DNA of 64,000 nt from Plazaster borealis (lineage: Eukaryota; Echinodermata; Asteroidea; Forcipulatida; Labidiasteridae). Below the pieces are notes generated by a model. The model was given only the letters and a program-made list of their open reading frames with translations. It searched no databases and was not told where the DNA came from. Numbering within the stretch: position 1 is the stretch's first letter; every line of letters starts with the position of its first letter. The stretch is from NCBI GenBank assembly GCA_021014325.1, contig CM037469.1:18995701-19059700 (forward strand), in the 5' to 3' direction. The position numbers and the translations under genes are program-made. This document shows positions 33,001 to 43,010 of the stretch, piece after piece.

Positions 33001-36000
33001 ACCAAAAATGATGGATCAGTAGGTTCACTGTTTGTTTGTTTGTTTGTTTTTTACGCCCGCAGCCCTGGAATTAGCGTAAAAGGCTATGCAGTCATACTGC
33101 TGGAACTTTCAACATTATGTGAACCCGTGATGGGGCAAAGAATAATAATGGGGTTGAAAGACATTTGCAGTGGCGCCAAGCCGGCGAGATTTTTTTTCCT
33201 ACGAACTTTTTTCCCCCCATTGCGACAAACTGTGTACAAACTTCTTTTGATAGCGCCCTCTTTTGAATCATCCTCCTCCAGCCCATGTTAATTTCCCGTA
33301 TTTATGGGGACAAAAAGTTCGTAGAAAAAAAAGCCGGCCAGCGGGGTGGGGTTGGGGTGGGGGTGGGGGTCCAGAACCCTTGCCCACCCCACCCCCTCAT
33401 AAAAATGTCTGCTTACGACAGTGGACATTTGGGTCTGGGGACATGAAACATGAAACATGAAATGTGTTTATGGAGGGTAATTGACCAATGTAGCCAAAAG
33501 GTTACGGGAGCATATGGGTTTGGGGAGAACTGTTCAAGGAAGGAAGGGTCTAAGACGTTTTAGGTGGACTCGTTCATGGTTTTGCCATGTTCACTGTTTT
33601 GCAATTTTGTACATTTCCAGGCTGTGATAACTTCTAGAGACTTACATATTAGTTTGTAATTTTACGTTTTTGAAGGTTTTGGCTTTTTAGTCCAATAGTT
33701 TTAAACCAATGACACGTTGGTGTCTTCAGTTTCTCCTGAAGACGAGCAGAGTATACTGTTCGAAACGCCGAGACCCCACCGGCTCTTTTTAGAGCCAACA
33801 CTCCCACAAAAGAGTTTTTACACATGGTTTTCCCTCAAGTTTACTATTTATTTTAGTTACCAATGACACGTTATCATCATTTGACTTGGTACATTAGACA
33901 GGAACGGTTACAGGTAACCTGAGTCCAACAGGGGCTGGTGTCACCACTACTTGTGAAAGTGGCAAGCCGGGTCGAGACCTTAAAGTCTCATTCTCTAAGT
34001 TAAACGACTTGAGCTTCACACTGTCCTTCAAGAAGGCGTCTGGGCAATATTCTCTCATTGAGGTGGAAACATCTTGGAAATACGACAGTCGTTTCGTCGA
34101 CTCTTCACTTATTGGTATTTATAATAATCAGTATTTTCAGACGTGTTGCACTAACCGTGCTACAGATGCCTTCCTCCACCCTTCCCCTTTCCCCTTCCCC
34201 AATTTCTCCTCACCGATTTCTTTCAAGCAATGCACAATCGACGTACACATCATTTAACTGCATGTGCAAGCCTGGCCAATCTTGAAAACAATGTTTTTGT
34301 TGTTGACATTTTTAGTTTGGGCAAGCTCGCTCACTGTAACTAATTTCCGTAATTTTACGGTGTTTTACCTGGGTGCCAAACAATTACCCTAAAATTTACG
34401 GGTAGGCTACCGTTTCTTTGTTTTAACGTAACAATAAATTCTAACAATGAATTCTTACACAACAAATGCCGTTTATTATGTGGCGTGGAATTTTACGGTA
34501 TTTACTTGGCACCGATACTACGTGATATCACACTGAAAAATGAGTTGACATTTTGTTTGCTTTAATCCAACTGGGTTTTGCACACACAAAATTTACCGAT
34601 GATTTTATTTGGTGTCCATCCTGTGTTCAGGTTTCTCGTCTGAAAGTCTTGGCGTTGGTAACTTTCTTGATCAGTCGGTAACATTGGGAAAATCGTACTC
34701 GTGTGTCAAACCGCTCAAAGTCGTCACAGGGGCAGCGACCGTACAGCTGTGGGATATGAACCTGCAACCATTTGCTGAAGAAGCCGGCGGCAACTTTGGA
34801 GAAGGTAATCACTTGTAAATTTCGAGAACAACAAACATGAGAGAAAAAATAGGGGGATAGGGAAAAACTTGCGAATAATCTTACAGCAAGACCAACTGAT
34901 TCAAAATGATTTGTACAAAATGACTGTATGTTAAAACCCATGTAAATCTCTTTGGACTGCTATTCCACTGAACCTCAGACTATAGACACTCTCTCAGCTT
35001 CAAAACTAACTTGAATACACACTTGTTCAGTCTTGGTTTTAAGTACCGTCAACCAAAGTTCCTTTTCTATGCGCCAGGGGTGTCTATCTGACAGACATGG
35101 CGCAGTAATGTGCATTGTTATTATTATTATTATTATTGTTATTATTATTATTATTAATTATTGCATGTAGTATGATGACACCGTCAATGAGATGAAAACA
35201 TCCTCAAATAATTACCTGGAGACGACGACATGTTGAAAGTAGGATGTCATCTTCCTAGAAACTTGTTCTTGGGATGTCGACATATTAAAAGAGGATGCCG
35301 TCTGCTTCCCAAGATAATTTTTCTTGGGATGTCGACATCATGAAAGTATAGGATATCGTCTTCCAGACATAATTTTATCCCAGAATGTTTATCACCGTAT
35401 ATAGGCCTATACGACAAATTATCTTGCCCAAGACGACATCCTACTTTTACGATGTCGACATCCTCAAATAAATTCTTAAGAAGTCGACATCTTACTTCTA
35501 TTATTTCGACAATCTATAGATGAAAATATCGGGAAGACGACATCTTACTTTAGGATGTCATCATCCCGAGATAAATTATCTCGGGATGTCGACATCTTAC
35601 GTTTATGGTTTATCATCCTGAAGTAAATTATCTCAGGATCCCATAAGTTGAATGGAACTTCCAGAGCTCCGTACGATGTAACTTTCTTAATGGTAATAAT
35701 ACGCATTTCTTATATAGCGCTTTATCACACCCGAAGGCGTCTCAGAGCTCATTATTTTTCTAAAAGTTGCGTTGAGCTATGTTCGAAATATAACACCCAT
35801 TTATTTAAAAGCCCCATGTACCAGAAAACATCGGGGCAAACCCCTTCTTTTAACATGTAAGTGTACTAGGTTCTTAGGTTTTCAACACTCGTAATTTAAT
35901 AAGTTTGGTATTCTTTCTGTTTCTAGCCGAAACCTGCCACGCTGCGGTGAGTTTTATCGGCATCATTGTAGCCGCTGGTTTTCTCCTCATCGGTGTCGTC

Positions 36001-36069
36001 ACTGGGGTTGTTATAATAGTGGTGAAGAAACGGAAGAGGTCAGCTGCCGCACCGTACACAAATTTTTAA
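30022..36069 (+). CDS. LAMP/CD68-like lysosomal membrane glycoprotein 1 (complete)
   Basis: Five exons: 30022-30094 (signal peptide, starts MMAVFRSVFFYLLFI), 32738-33018 (Thr/Pro mucin stalk, then NWTLKDEKGNICMRMSF), 33898-34114, 34631-34804 and 35927-36069; phases 1, 0, 1, 1; 295 residues. One LAMP luminal domain has the four expected cysteines (ICMRM, TTCES, YSCVK, ETCHA) and the family motif LWDMNLQPFAEE. A transmembrane helix follows and the tail is KKRKRSAAAPYTNF, close in length and charge to vertebrate LAMP tails, with YTNF as the YXXphi signal. One mucin stalk plus one LAMP domain is the layout of CD68/macrosialin. LAMP-family proteins coat the lysosomal membrane. The start of exon 33898 was chosen because it alone keeps phase; the 34114 donor (GTATTT) is weaker. 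Confidence 0.9.
30299..30330. repeat. Imperfect palindrome of a short family
   Basis: CTGAAGGAAGGAAATTTCCT followed by TCATCCAAGG is a decayed palindrome related to the perfect 36-bp palindrome at 45543-45578 and to 61620-61640. All three are in introns of LAMP-like genes. Confidence 0.55.
30533..30568. other. G-run/C-run hairpin
   Basis: A run of about ten G followed by CGGCTAAAGC and a run of C; it can form a GC hairpin or, on the G strand, a quadruplex-like structure. In intron 1 of the first LAMP-like gene. Confidence 0.5.
30697..30855. mobile_element. Foldback MITE with TATGTGGTCGGTGCAAT ends
   Basis: Two arms of about 65 bp in inverted orientation (TGTGGTCGGTGCAAT, AGAGAAATGTGGTCAAAG, TGTTCTGAACGGTAG and their complements) enclose a short centre with a further copy of CCTACCGTTCAGAACA. 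The flanks suggest a TA target site. No coding capacity. Confidence 0.75.
30858..31070 (+). repeat. Older, diverged third copy of the duplicated segment's 3' part
   Basis: Matches 26317-26535 and 29608-29830 (ACTATTTTCTTGCACGGGTG, CTTGCCCATTAAAAAAACAA, ATAGAGGAAAACTGCTTTT) with more substitutions and gaps than the two recent copies show. It therefore predates the 3.3-kb duplication. Confidence 0.8.
31085..31236 (-). mobile_element. TTAA-type MITE copy (family A), deleted
   Basis: Contains GCAGATTATTCTTCCTCTGC and ends ACGTATACAATCCCTTTAA; the interior is shorter than in the other copies. Confidence 0.6.
32050..32468 (+). mobile_element. tRNA-derived SINE, near full length
   Basis: tRNA-like head AGAGCACCGGACCCAAGCTC, B box GGTTCGAGTCC at about 32106, body with AAGCAAGACACTTAACC, ACGTAAAGCCGTTGGTCC and CACGTAAAAGAACCC, 3' end GAGCGCTATATAAGAAGCC and an (ATT)n tail. 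It lies in intron 1 of the first LAMP-like gene, 270 bp before exon 2. Confidence 0.85.
33170..33345. mobile_element. Foldback repeat with GCCGGC ends
   Basis: AAGCCGGCGAGA plus CCTACGAACTTTTTT on the left is mirrored by GACAAAAAGTTCGTAG and AAAGCCGGCCAG on the right. The interior TTGATAGCGCCCTCTTTTGA matches, inverted, the segment at 42905-42960. Confidence 0.6.
33733..33815 (+). other. Hammerhead-like core followed by a histone-type 3' stem-loop
   Basis: CTGAAGAC, GAGCAG, AGTATA, CTGTTC, GAAACG reproduces the hammerhead ribozyme core (CUGANGA, stem II of six pairs with one G-U, GAAA), with GGTGTC upstream able to supply stem III and the cleavage triplet. A closed stem I is not evident, so this copy is probably dead. 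About 20 bases later GGCTCTTTTTAGAGCC is a perfect match to the animal histone mRNA 3' hairpin shape, followed by CCCACAAAAGAGTT, which resembles the histone downstream element. No histone coding sequence is near. Probably a retroelement tail in intron 2 of the first LAMP-like gene. Confidence 0.55.
34330..34530. mobile_element. Probable MITE with TTACGGT/ACCGTAA ends
   Basis: TTTTACGGTGTTTTACCTGG and GTGCCA on the left are mirrored by TTTTACGGTATTTACTTGGC and ACC on the right in part-inverted arrangement. AT-rich and non-coding; boundaries approximate. Confidence 0.4.
34940..35155 (+). mobile_element. 3' end of a non-LTR retrotransposon
   Basis: In two frames the segment reads LWTAIPLNLRL and then, after a frameshift, NTHLFSLGF, the pattern LWNSLPxxLR...KTHLFSLxF that ends many CR1/RTE-like reverse transcriptase ORFs. 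It is followed by a GTGCATTGTTATTATT tail. It is frameshifted and 5'-truncated. Confidence 0.65.
35205..35645. repeat. Block of direct and inverted GGATGTCGACATC repeats
   Basis: Words such as GGATGTCGACATC, AAAGTAGGATGTC and ATAATTTATCTC with GACGACATCCTACTTT recur in both orientations about every 50-60 bp. This is a foldback/inverted-repeat rich element of unknown class in intron 4 of the first LAMP-like gene. Confidence 0.55.
35690..35800 (-). mobile_element. SINE 3' end
   Basis: GTAATAATACGCATTTCTTA and TATAGCGCTTTATCACACCC match the 3' part of the SINE at 62862-63746. 5'-truncated copy. Confidence 0.6.
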
Positions 36070-36332
36070 CTCGTTTTGACACCTTAAACTTTCATAAACA
36101 CGGAAAAGTGCGTGAATTGATTGAAGCATGAATCCGGTTTTATTAGAGGCATTATTTACTCTTTAAAATATTATTCAGTTTGGTGGACAGAAAAAAACCC
36201 TGAAATTGTGCGTATAATACTGTCCAGATCTTGGTTCGTTTTTTGCAAGACCTTTGTGTGGGGAGCATTATTTTGTGTGAATTGCGTTAATTTAGGCGGA
36301 AACATTTCTCATAACAAAACTATAAAATCAAA

Positions 36333-36710
36333 TTTAAAGGGAATGTACACGTTTGGTAATCACTCATTAAATTAATGGCAAAAAAAACTACTTGGTTAGA
36401 AGTACAGCATGCAGCTTTTTATAAAGCATTTTGAGAATCAATTTATTTCTTAGTAATGTGGTTATGGAAAAAGATATTAGTTGTTATCCCCCAAAATTTG
36501 AATCTGAGAAATGTTACTGTCAGATACGTTTTTTAGATTGTATATTCCAGTTACGGATTATTCTTCCTGAATGGACATAACCGCTCCAGATTTTCAGCGA
36601 TATCTCAAAAACGCGACCACCTTTTGAAATAAATTTTCACAGGTTAGTTTGATTGTATATCTACAGGTACGTTTTAAAATAGGATTAAAACAATAGAACG
36701 GTTGAAAAAA
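36333..36710 (+). mobile_element. TTAA-type MITE copy (family A), longest in the window
   Basis: Begins TTTAAAGGGAATGTACACG and TTTGGTAATCAC, includes GTGGTTATGGAAAAAGATAT and GGATTATTCTTCCTGAATGG, and fades out near 36710. It lies 260 bp after the first LAMP-like gene's stop codon. Confidence 0.65.
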
Positions 36711-36789
36711 AATTCAGATTAAGATAATGGACGATTATTGATGTGTGAGGAAAACCCCAAATAGGGGAAAATCCACACAATAATATTGG

Positions 36790-39700
36790 GAATATTGGGA
36801 AACCCAATTCACAATGCAAGGCTCAGTTCGGGATTCGAATCAGGGTCATTCGGTAGGGACTGGAAACCCAATAAAAAATGCAAGGCTCAGGTCGGGGATT
36901 CGAACCAGGGTCAATCGGTAGGGACTGGAAACCCAATCCACAATGCAAGGTTTAGGTCCAGGGATTCGAGTCAGGGTCAATCGGTAGGGACTGGAAACCC
37001 AATTCACAATGCAAGGCTCAGGTCAGGGTTTCGAACCAGGGTCAATCGGTAGGGACTGGAAACCCAACCCACAATGCAAGGCTCTGGTCAGGGATTCGAA
37101 CCAGTGTCAATCGGTAGGGACTGGAAACCCAATAAAAAATGCAAGGCTTAGGTCGGGGATTCGAACCAGTGTCAATCGGTAGGGACTGGAAACCCAATAA
37201 AAAATGCAAGGCTTAGGTCAGGGATTCGAACCAGGGTCAATCGGTAGGGACTGGAAACCCAACCCACAATGCAAGGCTCAGGTCAGGGATTCGAACCGGG
37301 GTCAATCGGTAGGGACTGGAAACCCACTCAAAAATGCAAGGTTTAGGTCAGGGATTCGAACCAGGGTCAATCGGTAGGGACTGGAAACCCAATCCAAAAT
37401 GCAAGGCTTAGGTCAGGGATCCGAACCAGGGTCAATCGGTAGGGACTGGAAACCCAATCCACAATGCAAGGCTTAGGTCAGGGATTCGAACCAGTGTCAA
37501 TCGGTAGGGACTGGAAACCCATTCCACTATAGGTCCAGGGATTCGAATCAGGGTCAATCGGTATAGGGACTGGAAACCCAATCCACAATGCAAGGCTTAG
37601 GTCAGGGATTCGAACCAGGGTCAATCGGTAGGGTCTGGAAACCCAATCCACAATGCAAGGCTTAGGTCAGGGATTCGAACCAGGGTCAATCGGTAGGGTC
37701 TGGAAACCCAATCCACAATGCAAGGCTTAGGTCAGGGATTCGAACCAGTGTCAATCGGTAGGGACTGGAAACCCATTCCACTATAGGTCCAGGGATTCGA
37801 ATCAGGGTCAATCGGTATAGGGACTGGAAACCCAATCCACAATGCAAGGCTTAGGTCAGGGATTCGAACCAGGGTCAATCGGTAGGGACTGGAAACCCAA
37901 TCCACAATGCAAGGCTTAGGTCAGGGATTCGAACCAGGGTCAATCGGTAGGGACTGGAAACCCATTCCACTATAGGTCCAGGGATTCGAATCAGGGTCAA
38001 TCGGTAGGGACTGGAAACCCAATCCAAAATGCAAGGCTTAGGTCAGGGATCCGAACCAGGGTCAATCGGTAGGGACTGGAAACCCAATCCACAATGCAAG
38101 GCTTAGGTCAGGGATTCGAACCAGGGTCAATCGGTTGGGACTGGAAACCCAATCCACAATGCAAGGCTTAGGTCAGGGATTCGAACCAGGGTCAATCGGT
38201 AGGGACTGGAAACCCAATCCACAATACAAGGCTTAGGTCAGGGATTCGAATCAGGGTCAATCGGTAGGGACTGGAAACCCAATCCAAAATGCAAGGCTTA
38301 GGTCAGGGATTCGAACCAGGGTCAATCGGTTGGGACTGGAAACCCAATCCACAATGCAAGGCTTAGGTCAGGGATTCGAACCGGGGTCAATCGGTAGGGA
38401 CTGGAAACCCAATCCACAATGCAAGGCTTAGGTCAGGGATTCGAATCAGGGTCAATCGGTAGGGACTGGAAACCCAATCCACAATGCAAGGCTCAGGTCA
38501 GGGATTCGAACCAGGGTCAATCGGTAGGGACTGGAAACCCAATCCAAAATGCAAGGCTTAGGTCAGGGATTCGAACCAGTGTCAATCGGTAGGGACTGGA
38601 AACCCAATCCACAATGCAAGGTTTAGGTCGGGGATTCGAACCAGGGTCAATCGGTAGGGACTGGAAACCCAATCCACAATGCAAGGCTCAGGTCAGGGAT
38701 TCGAACCAGGGTCAATCGGTAGGGACTGGAAACCCAATCCACAATGCAAGGCTTAGGTCAGGGATTCGAACCAGGGTCAATCGGTAGGGACTGGAAACCC
38801 AATCCAAAATGCAAGGCTTAGGTCAGGGATTCGAACCAGGGTCAATCGGTATAGGGACTGGAAACCCAATCCACAATGCAAGGCTTAGGTCAGGGATTCG
38901 AACCAGGGTCAATCGGTAGGGACTGGAAACCCAATCCAAAATGCAAGGCTTAGGTCAGGGATTCGAACCAGGGTCAATCGGTAGGGACTGGAAACCCACT
39001 CCAAAATGCAAGGCTTAGGTCAGGGATTCGAACCAGTGTCAATCGGTAGGGACTGGAAACCCATTCCACTATAGGTCCAGGGATTCGAATCAGGGTCAAT
39101 CGGTATAGGGACTGGAAACCCAATCCACAATGCAAGGCTTAGGTCAGGGATTCGAATCAGGGTCAATCGGTAGGGACTGGAAACCCAATCCAAAATGCAA
39201 GGCTTAGGTCAGGGATTCGAACCAGGGTCAGGGATTCGAACCAGGGTCAATCGGTAGGGACTCGAAACCCAATCCACAATGCAAGGCTTAGGTCAGGGAT
39301 TCGAACCAGGGTCAATCGGTAGGGACTGGAAACCCAATCCAAAATGCAAGGCTTAGGTCAGGGATTCGAACCAGTGTCAATCAGTAGGGACTGGAAACCC
39401 ATTCCACTATAGGTCCAGGGATTCGAATCAGGGTCAATCGGTATAGGGACTGGAAACCCAATCCACAATGCAAGGCTTAGGTCAGGGATTCGAACCAGGG
39501 TCAATCGGTAGGGACTGGAAACCCATTCCACAATGCAAGGCTTAGGTCAGGGATTCGAACCAGGGTCAATCGGTTGGGACTGGAAACCCAATCCACAATG
39601 CAAGGCTCAGGTCAGGGATTCGAACCAGGGTCAATCGGTAGGGACTGGAAACCCATTCCACTATAGGTCCAGGGATTCGAATCAGGGTCAATCGGTATAG

Positions 39701-40485
39701 GGACTGGAAACCCAATCCACAATGCAAGGCTCAGGTCAGGGATTCGAACCAGGGTCAATCATTAGGGACTGGAAACCCAATCCACAATGCAAGGCTCAGG
39801 TCAGGGATTCGAACCGGGGTCAATCGGTAGGGACTGGAAACCCAATCCAAAATGCAAGGCTCAGGTCAGGGATTCGAACCAGGGTCAATCGGTAGGGACT
39901 GGAAACCCAATCCACAATGCAAGGCTCAGATCAGGGATTCGAACCAGGGTCAATCGGTTGGGACTGGAAACCCAATCCAAAATGCAAGGCACAGGTCCAG
40001 GGATTCGAACCAGGGTCAATCGGTATAGGGACTGGAAACCCAATCCACAATGCAAGGCTCAGGTCAGGGATTCGAACCAGGGTCAATCGGTTGGGACTGG
40101 AAACCCAATCCAAAATGCAAGGCACAGGTCAGGGATTCGAACCAGGGTCAATCAGGTAGGGACTGGAAACCCAATCCACAATGCAAGGCTCAGGTCAGGG
40201 ATTCGAACCGGGGTCAATCGGTAGGGACTGGAAACTCAATCCAAAATGCAAGGCACAGGTCAGGGATTCGAACCAGGGTCAATCAGGTAGGGACTGGAAA
40301 CCCAATCCACAATGCAAGGCTCAGGTCAGGGGTTCGAACCAGGGTCAATCATTAGGGACTGGAAACCCAATCCAAAATGCAAGGCTCAGGTCAGGGATTC
40401 GAACCGGGGTCAATCAGGTAGGGACTGGAAACCCAATCCAAAAGCAAGGCTCAGGTCAGGGATTCGAACCGGGGGTTACAGAGGT
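36790..40485 (-). repeat. 65-bp satellite with a Pol III B-box-like core in each unit (about 55 copies)
   Basis: Tandem units of 65 bp such as GGGATTCGAACCAGGGTCAA plus TCGGTAGGGACTGGAAACCC plus the AATGCAAGG spacer. On the minus strand each unit reads CCTGGTTCGAATCCC, the tRNA T-arm/B-box consensus (GGTTCGANTCC). A shorter variant with ATTCCACTATAGGTCC replaces a unit near 37524, 37784, 37964, 39067, 39403 and 39658, giving a higher-order pattern. Copies are about 95 percent alike. Open frames over this block are repeat artefacts. Confidence 0.95.
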
Positions 40486-41842
40486 GAAATAACCCACCTG
40501 AGTGTCATGTGCATGTTATCATGTTACCCACATGTGGTAAAAACTTTACCTTTAGGCGTATGTTGGTAAAGAAAAACGCATTTGCAACCTCTAATGTGAG
40601 CTTTTTGTTCAATAAAGTCTTGCAATACACGTAAGTAAACTTTAAGAGGAATTTTGCCTTGTCCTTTAAAATACCCAGGGAAAATACGAATTTATGTACA
40701 TATAGTCTTAACTGGTTTTGTTTCAGTTTGTTAGTTTTTTTAAGTGGAGTAGTGACCTTTTATACAGATTTTATAATTATTTTTACTGAAATGCTTTGGT
40801 TGTTGTCCTGATGTAAGTAAATAGGTGTGAAAAGTGTTTTTTTTTGGTACATTCACCACTTACTGAAATATATCACCGGGCTGAGTAGACTTCTTATCAT
40901 GTAATCGAGATCTAATTGCTGCGTACATTAAATTTGAATTGCCTCAAACTATCGTGTGTATGTTCGAGTTACATTTAACAATAAAGCACCTGATAATGTG
41001 GTAAAGATGTGGTAAAGATGTGGTATAGCCTATAGGACTAGATGATAAAGAACACTCTTTGTTCTTTCCATGAAAGGACAAAACTTCGTGGTAGGACGAT
41101 ACATTTCTTTTCAAAAAATATGGACTTTTTGACAGTGTGTAGCGTGTCTAGGTACCACACAGGGTTTGCGCCGCTGCTCGCAGACATTGTGTGGTTTGTG
41201 TTGCCCCTTTTCTCCTTTTTCTTTGAAGATTATTTTAGCAGTCTGTGGACTCGTTTTTAACATCATTATTTATCATGCATTCATGTAAATTGAACTTAGT
41301 ATCACAAACGTGTACATTTTGAATTTCTTTCCCCCCTTTTATTGGAGAAGGAACAACACTCTACTATTGCGCAATACCACATCCACCCACCATCACCCCT
41401 GATTTACAGTTTACGCATTCGCTCCTAAAGCCTGGGGAAATGGTTGACGAAACCTGATTCACTCTGGTAGTGGTACGAGGCACTTGTACTTCAGAAAAGG
41501 AAAAACCGGCAACGGCCTTCAACTTTGATTGTAGTTATTATGATCTAGTAGTTCTTTTCATAAACTTTGCGTGCCTAAAAACCTGCTAAACACCATATGA
41601 ATACATTTGAAGTATTAACCGTTTAAAGGGGTTGTGGGATACTGTTTGGGTTTTGTTTATGTTTGTTGTGTTTGTTTGTTTGTTTGTTTGTTGCGGGTGT
41701 TTGTTGTTTTATTTGTGCTTTATTTTTTTGCTTGACTGTTTCAATACATAACTATGGGTAGGCCTACACCGTGTTATAATCTCTGTTTCAATGCACACCG
41801 TGTTCTCTTTTTGTTGGCTATGTCGCGGTAGCCTATCTGCAC

Positions 41843-42067
41843 TGCAAAAAAATAACACTTTTCGGTGTTACTATAGAGGACTACAGCAATTTGGTGTCAT
41901 TTTAACACTTTTGGTGTTATCATTTACACCCATGGGTACACCATGGGTGTAAAGAATAACACCAATGTGTTAAGATAACGCCCACAATTTTAACACCGGT
42001 GAAAATTCTCGGTGTTGTCCTCTAGTAACACCGGGGTTGTTAAATGAACACCAGTTTTTGCCGTGTT
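41843..42067. mobile_element. Foldback MITE rich in GGTGTTA words
   Basis: ACTGCAAAAAAATAACAC and GGTGTTACTATAGAGGAC at the left are mirrored by GTCCTCTAGTAACACC and TGAACACCAGTTTTTGC at the right. The centre ACACCCATGGGTACACCATG is itself nearly palindromic. Non-coding. Confidence 0.7.
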
Positions 42068-42749
42068 ATGAAATGAATATGTTGAAAGATGTTTTAAAAT
42101 TAGAATTTAAGGAGTCACACAAATATCCCTCGAAATCATGTGGTTTACCTTTACTTCGTGAACTATAACACGGTCGAATTTCGGGAGTCAACAGTTTGAT
42201 GGCGCCGGACCGTGTGTTTGCGAATTGAAAAGGAAAAAACCACTAAATGTTGAGAGATATCTGTATAGGCCTACACTTGAATCGTTATATTATACTTTTA
42301 AAACATCTTTCCAACCATTTGAAAACTAACGCTTTTTATAGCCAAAGCTACACACTGAGTCCACCCACCATAAATAAATTCTTACGTTTTGTTGAGGCAC
42401 TATTATTCACTTTTGCGCGATGGCAGTAAGTTTAATTGACAATGTGCTTTTGAGCATTTCCCCTAATCTTTATAATCACATCCGCTCGACATTTTTTACC
42501 GATCAATCATCCCGATCGACAAAGCGAAAGTACCAGTCCCATAATATGCAAAAGAATGAGCTATAGGGCCTATTGCAGGGCGAAGTTTGTGAAGTCTGCC
42601 ATGAGTCTTCCTCCATGTTTGATAAAAGCAGCGAAACTGGTGCCGCTAACCGACTCATTGATACACCATGATCAATATGTCTCAGTTTGAGTATAGGCCT
42701 ACTTTGATTCTAAATTTTCATTGTAAATCCTCTATTTACAGCATCAGAA

Positions 42750-42835
42750 GGACGAAGCAATTAAACGAAGTGTCTTGCGCGAGGGCACAAGTTCCATGAC
42801 CGGCGGGGACCCGAACCCGGCCACCCTCTATAAAA
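42750..42835 (-). mobile_element. Truncated tRNA-derived SINE head
   Basis: AGTGTCTTGCGCGAGGGCAC, then GGGACCCGAACCCGGCCACC, corresponds to the reversed body start and B box of the SINE family. Confidence 0.55.
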
Positions 42836-42879
42836 CTATCCGGTGTCATCGGTAAATCTGTCCCCCGGAGATTCCCCAT

Positions 42880-43010
42880 GTTTGGGGAAATAATAGTAAC
42901 ATGGGCTGGAGGAGGTTGATTCGTGAGAGGGCGCTATCAGAAGAAGATTTGTACACAGCGCTCGCCATAAAATGGGGACAAAATCTCACGGGGACAGAAT
43001 CTTCGGCCAC
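42880..43010 (-). repeat. Dispersed repeat, inverted match to 33225-33310
   Basis: ATGGGCTGGAGGAGGTTGAT, GAGGGCGCTATCAGAAGAAG and TTTGTACACAG match the reverse of the 33225-33290 segment. Confidence 0.6.

Noticed and set aside
36790..40485. CRISPR-like array
   Set aside because: Units are contiguous with no unique spacers, and the DNA is clearly eukaryotic.
36786..40569. Open frames over the 65-bp satellite
   Set aside because: The unit length is not a multiple of three and the frames only reflect a lack of stops in the repeat.
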